This document shows positions 60,409 to 64,000 of a stretch of DNA of 64,000 nt, one piece after another (within the stretch, counting starts at the first letter, position 1; the number at the start of each line of letters is the position of its first letter). Location of the stretch: contig JAFUSN010000004.1 of the NCBI GenBank assembly GCA_017467625.1, positions 434,001 to 498,000 of the forward strand. Direction: 5' to 3'. The DNA is from RGIG1681 sp017467625 (GTDB taxonomy: Bacteria; Bacillota; Clostridia; Christensenellales; UBA1242). A program made the position numbers and the translations under genes. Under the pieces are notes generated by a model. That model had not been told where the DNA came from and searched no databases. It was given only the letters and a program-made list of their open reading frames with translations.

Positions 60409-63021
60409 ATGCAACTAATGAACAAAGAGGGTTCTTTTGCCCCTCAACAATTTGAAGATGAAATTTATAAAACCTGGGAAGAAAAAGGTTATTTCAAAGC
60501 TAAAGTAAATCCAGATAAAAAACCATTCACAATAGTTATGCCACCACCAAATGTAACAAGCAAAGCTCACATTGGGCATGCGCTTGACATGACGCTTCAA
60601 GACATTTTAATTAGATACAAAAGAATGAGGGGTTTTGAAGCACTTTGGCTTCCAGGAACCGACCATGCTGCAATTGCAACTGAACATAAAATAGTTGAAA
60701 AACTTGCGGCTGAAGGAAAAACAAAAGAAGGTATTGGAAGAGATGAGTTTGATAAAGAGGCTTGGCAGTGGTACGACACTTATGGTGGCGCCATTGTAAA
60801 CCAGTTCAAAAAAATGGGTTTTTCAGCTGATTGGGATAGATATCGTTTCACAATGGATGAAAAGAGCACCAATGCAGTTTTAGAAGCTTTTATCAGGCTT
60901 TATAATAAAGGTTACATTTACCGTGGCACCAGGGAAACAAACTGGTGTGTAAAATGCAAATCAGTAATTAGCGATGATGAAGTTATTTATTCTGATGAAA
61001 AGGGTTCAATGTGGCATGTTAAATATAAGTTTGCTGATGGCAGTGGGTATATCACTGTTGCAACAACCAGGCCTGAAACACTTTTTGGAGATACTGCAGT
61101 AGCAGTTAACCCAGATGATGAAAGATATAAATCAATTGTTGGGAAAAAAGTAATAGTTCCAATTGTAAACAGGGAAATACCAATTATTGCTGATAATTAT
61201 GTTGAAAAAGACTTTGGAACTGGAATGGTTAAAATCACACCAGCTCATGATCCAAATGACTATGAAGTTGGGAAAAGACACAATCTTGATGTGCTTGAAG
61301 TTATTTCAAAAGATGGTGTTATGACAGACATAGCTACTGAAAAATTCAAGGGTTTAGGCATTTTAGAAGCAAGAGAAAAAACAGTTGAAGAACTTAAAAA
61401 ACTTGGTGTTCTTGAAAAAATTGAACCATACACTCATTCGGTTGGCCATTGTGAAAGATGCAAAACTGCAATTGAACCAATGATAACAGAGCAGTGGTTT
61501 GTTAAAATGAGTGAACTTGTTAAACCTGCAATCAAATGTGTTGAAGATGGTTCACTTAAAATTTATCCAAAGCGTTTTGAAAAGAACTATTTTCATTGGC
61601 TTCGCAACATTCGTGACTGGTGCATTTCAAGGCAACTTTGGACCGGTCATAGAATTCCAATTTATTATTGCCGTGATTGCAAGCATGTTATGGCATCAAA
61701 AACAAATGTAACAGTTTGTGAAAAATGTGGAAAGACAAATGTTTATCAAGATCCAGATGTTCTTGACACATGGTTCTCATCTGCACTTTGGCCAATAACA
61801 ACACTTGGCTGGCCAGAAAAAACTCCTGACATAAATTATTTTTATCCAACAACTGTGCTTGTTACTGGTTTTGATATTCTAACCCAATGGGTAACAAAAA
61901 TGGTTTATATGGGAATTGAATGCAATAATGATGTTCCATTTAAAAATTGTTTAATTCATGGACTTGTTCGTGACAGCCAGGGAAGGAAAATGAGCAAGAG
62001 TCTTGGAAATGGAATTGACCCACTTGACATAGTTAAAGATTATGGTGCAGACACTCTTCGTGTTGCGCTCATTAAAGATATGGGTATGGGTATGGACACC
62101 AGGTTCAGTGATTATAAAGTTGATGACAGTCGAAACTTTATGAATAAGGTTTGGAATGCATCAAAGTTTATTGCAATGCATGAAGAAAGTGTTGAACTTT
62201 TAAACCCAAAGAATTTTGACCTTGCTGATACACATAAGTGGATTTTATATAAAACTTATGAAATAACCGAAACTATTTTCAAAAACCTTGATAAGTTTGA
62301 TGTTGGTGTTGCATTAACAAACATTGTTTCATTCACGCTTGACACATTCTGTGATTGGGCAATTGAACTTTCAAAACCAGCAATTTTTGCAGGTGGTGAA
62401 GAAAAACAAAAAATGGTAAGTGTTCTTGCAGCTTGCTTTAATCAAATTTTAAAACTTTTGCATCCATTTATTCCATACACAACTGAATACATTTATCAAA
62501 GAATGAATTTTGAGCATAAAGATGAATCAATAATGATAAGTCAAATTGAAACATTTGAGCAGTTTAAGGAATTTAAAAAAGATGCTGAAAAAACTGAAGA
62601 ACTTGTTCTTTTGATAACAAACATTCGTAAATTTAAATTAGATAATGGTAAAAAATCTTCTGAAAAAGTAAATTTTGCATACACAACTTCAACATTTGTT
62701 GAAAACCACAAGGCAATAATTGAAAAACTTGCAAATATAATCCTAGTTCCAAAAACTAATGAAGAGGGAAAAACGCTAGTTTCAAATGTTGCAGAGTTTG
62801 TTTTAATTGAGGAGAAGGTTGATGCTGAAACTCAACGTGCAGTGCTTAACAAAGACCTTGAAAAAGTAAACTTTGAAATTTTGCGAAGTGAAAAAATGTT
62901 AAACAATCCAGCATTCATGGCAAAGGCCCCAGAAGCCCTTGTTGCAAGCGAAAAAGAGAAACTTTCTAGAAACAACGAGCTTAAAGCTTCAATTGAACAA
63001 AAATTAAAGGAGCTTAACTAA
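60409..63021 (+). CDS. valS: Valyl-tRNA synthetase
   Basis: Charges tRNA-Val. HIGH as AHIGHALDMTLQD after MPPPNVTSKA, KMSKS as GRKMSKSLGNGIDPLD, editing domain with TTRPETLFGDTAVAV, and a C-terminal coiled coil (KDLEKVNFEILRSEKM). 870 residues, normal. AGGAG lies 8 nt before the ATG at 60409; ATG 60418 is an alternative. No T-box is visible in the 62-nt gap upstream. Its stop overlaps the next start. Confidence 0.96.
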   Translation: MQLMNKEGSFAPQQFEDEIYKTWEEKGYFKAKVNPDKKPFTIVMPPPNVTSKAHIGHALDMTLQDILIRYKRMRGFEALWLPGTDHAAIATEHKIVEKLAAEGKTKEGIGRDEFDKEAWQWYDTYGGAIVNQFKKMGFSADWDRYRFTMDEKSTNAVLEAFIRLYNKGYIYRGTRETNWCVKCKSVISDDEVIYSDEKGSMWHVKYKFADGSGYITVATTRPETLFGDTAVAVNPDDERYKSIVGKKVIVPIVNREIPIIADNYVEKDFGTGMVKITPAHDPNDYEVGKRHNLDVLEVISKDGVMTDIATEKFKGLGILEAREKTVEELKKLGVLEKIEPYTHSVGHCERCKTAIEPMITEQWFVKMSELVKPAIKCVEDGSLKIYPKRFEKNYFHWLRNIRDWCISRQLWTGHRIPIYYCRDCKHVMASKTNVTVCEKCGKTNVYQDPDVLDTWFSSALWPITTLGWPEKTPDINYFYPTTVLVTGFDILTQWVTKMVYMGIECNNDVPFKNCLIHGLVRDSQGRKMSKSLGNGIDPLDIVKDYGADTLRVALIKDMGMGMDTRFSDYKVDDSRNFMNKVWNASKFIAMHEESVELLNPKNFDLADTHKWILYKTYEITETIFKNLDKFDVGVALTNIVSFTLDTFCDWAIELSKPAIFAGGEEKQKMVSVLAACFNQILKLLHPFIPYTTEYIYQRMNFEHKDESIMISQIETFEQFKEFKKDAEKTEELVLLITNIRKFKLDNGKKSSEKVNFAYTTSTFVENHKAIIEKLANIILVPKTNEEGKTLVSNVAEFVLIEEKVDAETQRAVLNKDLEKVNFEILRSEKMLNNPAFMAKAPEALVASEKEKLSRNNELKASIEQKLKELN

Positions 63022-63395
63022 TGGAAGAAAAATACACAATGGCAGAGCTTTTGGCAATGGAAGATGAGCGTCTTGCAAGGGAAGCTGAAGAAGCTGAAAA
63101 AAGGAAAATTGAAGCAGCTGAAAAACGAAAGCAAGAAGAGGCGCTAGAAAAAGAACGCAAGCATCAAGAATATTTAGCAGAAAAAGAGCGCCGTCACCAA
63201 GAGTGGCTTGCTGAAAAAGAAAGGAGAGAAAATACTTTTGAAGATAAAACTTTAACATGTAAAAAGTGTGGAAAGGAATGGATTTGGACTGCATCAGAAC
63301 AAAAATTTTTCAAAGAAAAAGGATTTTTCCGTCCTTCAATGTGCAAAGAGTGCAGGGCAAACACAAAGGTTATAAACAATTTTCATAAAGCATAA
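63021..63395 (+). CDS. Coiled-coil protein with treble-clef zinc ribbon (zf-trcl type)
   Basis: A 124-residue protein. Residues about 10-75 are a highly charged helix (EEAEKRKIEAAEKRKQEE). Residues about 78-115 are a zinc ribbon: LTCKKCGKEWIWTASEQKFF, KGFFRPSMCKECR, which matches the probable zinc-ribbon family zf-trcl. Translationally coupled to valS (TAATG). Function unknown; a nucleic-acid or ribosome contact is a guess. Confidence 0.7.
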   Translation: MEEKYTMAELLAMEDERLAREAEEAEKRKIEAAEKRKQEEALEKERKHQEYLAEKERRHQEWLAEKERRENTFEDKTLTCKKCGKEWIWTASEQKFFKEKGFFRPSMCKECRANTKVINNFHKA

Positions 63396-63418
63396 AGCCT
63401 CATTTTGAGGCTTTTTTA
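63394..63418 (+). terminator. Terminator of the valS unit
   Basis: Stem AAAGCCTCA (63394-63402) / TGAGGCTTT (63406-63414), loop TTT, T tract. Confidence 0.9.
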
Positions 63419-63606
63419 TTTGGCATTTTAAATTTAAAAAATTTAAAAAACACAAAGCAAAAAGCATAATCAACATTTTTAGACAAAAAAATTCAAATTA
63501 ACCTAATAATCATCATTTCATAAATCACTAAATCTTGCTAAAAAGTTCAAAAAGATGATAAAATTTTAATGCTTTTGTTAAGCAAAAAATTAAAGAGGAA
63601 GTTTTT

Positions 63607-64000
63607 ATGGAAAAGACAATTAGTTTACTAATTGCCAATGAAAAAGAAGGAGAATATGATTCCCTTATTGAAAAACTTACTGATGAAATTAGATTAGACA
63701 CAATTGACAAAACTTCAAGTGGAATAATTGCTTTGGAGTTTGCAAAAACAAAAAGTTATGACATTGCCATTGTTGATTTGGTTTTGCCGGGAATTGATGG
63801 ATTTGAAGTCATTGAACAACTAAAGAAAAAAAACAAAGGAATAAAAGTTGTTGCAACATCATCACTTTCAAATGAAATTTTTATCAACAAAGCAATGAAT
63901 TTAGGTGTAGATTATTACATGCTAAAACCAATTAGCACTGAAGTTTTTGTGAAAAGAGTAATTGACCTTGCAAATATATCGTCAAAACCAGTAACTGAGT
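63607..64000 (+). CDS. Response regulator receiver domain, possibly Spo0A-like (right-truncated)
   Basis: An open frame from ATG 63607 (GAGG upstream) to the window edge, 131 codons. A receiver domain is clear: phosphoacceptor Asp in IAIVDLVLPGIDGFEV, Ser in VVATSSL and Lys in YYMLKPISTEVF. The segment NLGVDYYMLKP resembles Spo0A (DLGASYFILKP), the master regulator of sporulation. The acidic pair that binds Mg is altered: LIANEKE, with Asn-Glu where Spo0A has Asp-Asp. The output domain lies beyond the window, so the assignment to Spo0A remains open. Confidence 0.7.
   Translation, partial: MEKTISLLIANEKEGEYDSLIEKLTDEIRLDTIDKTSSGIIALEFAKTKSYDIAIVDLVLPGIDGFEVIEQLKKKNKGIKVVATSSLSNEIFINKAMNLGVDYYMLKPISTEVFVKRVIDLANISSKPVTE

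Noticed and set aside
1..64000. CRISPR arrays, insertion sequences, prophage or tRNA genes
   Set aside because: No spaced direct repeats, transposase or integrase motifs, or tRNA cloverleaf were seen on reading both strands.

Overview
The window is AT-rich (low-GC) chromosomal DNA that looks like a member of the Bacillota (Clostridia-like, possibly a reduced gut lineage). Pointers are an Ile T-box leader in front of ileS, SpoVG, a SpoVB-type flippase, a SpoIIQ-like M23 peptidase, WhiA next to a PHP protein and MurB, a zinc-type L31, many consensus sigma-A promoters and rho-independent terminators, and no phage, insertion sequence, CRISPR, rRNA or tRNA. Gene density is high. The only stretch over 300 bases without a gene is 35599-35963, which holds the T-box leader.

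Layout. 1-3389: mfd, open at the left edge and broken by a one-base deletion inside Walker A. 3499-7749: envelope genes (PrsA-like lipoprotein, YbhN-type flippase, M23 peptidase). 7828-9237: pyruvate kinase. 9248-15244: a block of surface proteins of unknown role (lipoprotein, coiled-coil plus beta-solenoid protein, Ig-like membrane-anchored protein, TasA-like protein) with a stand-alone Smr protein. 15270-20848: SpoVB-like flippase, dus, pgk-tpiA, SecG and small membrane proteins. 20952-23280: a cytidylate-kinase-like protein and a CTP synthase homologue that has lost its glutaminase nucleophile. 23473-31021: membrane-tethered HTH regulator, two tandem methyltransferases, dinB, an SPFH protein, two tandem MFS-like transporters. 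31133-35598: sugar-nucleotide transferase, spoVG, an FAD protein and murC. 35640-39095: T-box plus ileS. 39157-43008: a nucleoside hydrolase/metallophosphoesterase fusion, then rpmE-prmC-prfA. 43171-54189: uvrC, murB-PHP-whiA-dnaE and pfkA. 54317-64000: MBL hydrolase, small export protein, a NitT/TauT-type ABC operon on the minus strand, membrane proteins, galE, valS, and the start of a response regulator.

How the genes work together. Lower glycolysis and its entry (pfkA, tpiA, pgk, pyk) is spread over the window. Peptidoglycan precursor enzymes (murB, murC), cell-division regulation (whiA), replication and repair (dnaE, dinB, uvrC, mfd) and translation (ileS, valS, prfA, prmC, rpmE) make up the core.

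Most interesting signals: (1) the CTP synthase homologue with Asn at the catalytic Cys and Val at the catalytic His, and an altered UTP site; (2) a class of genes without Shine-Dalgarno sequence in which a -10-like hexamer ends exactly 6 nt before the ATG, suggesting leaderless transcripts; (3) an 11-bp alternative pairing in the Ile T-box; (4) 8-2-8 palindromes beside three promoters; (5) a parvulin domain split by a long insertion; (6) a coiled coil inserted into a beta-solenoid surface protein; (7) a nucleoside hydrolase-phosphoesterase fusion; (8) shared or overlapping stop codons at two tail-to-tail gene pairs, one of them exposing a 33-residue candidate gene.
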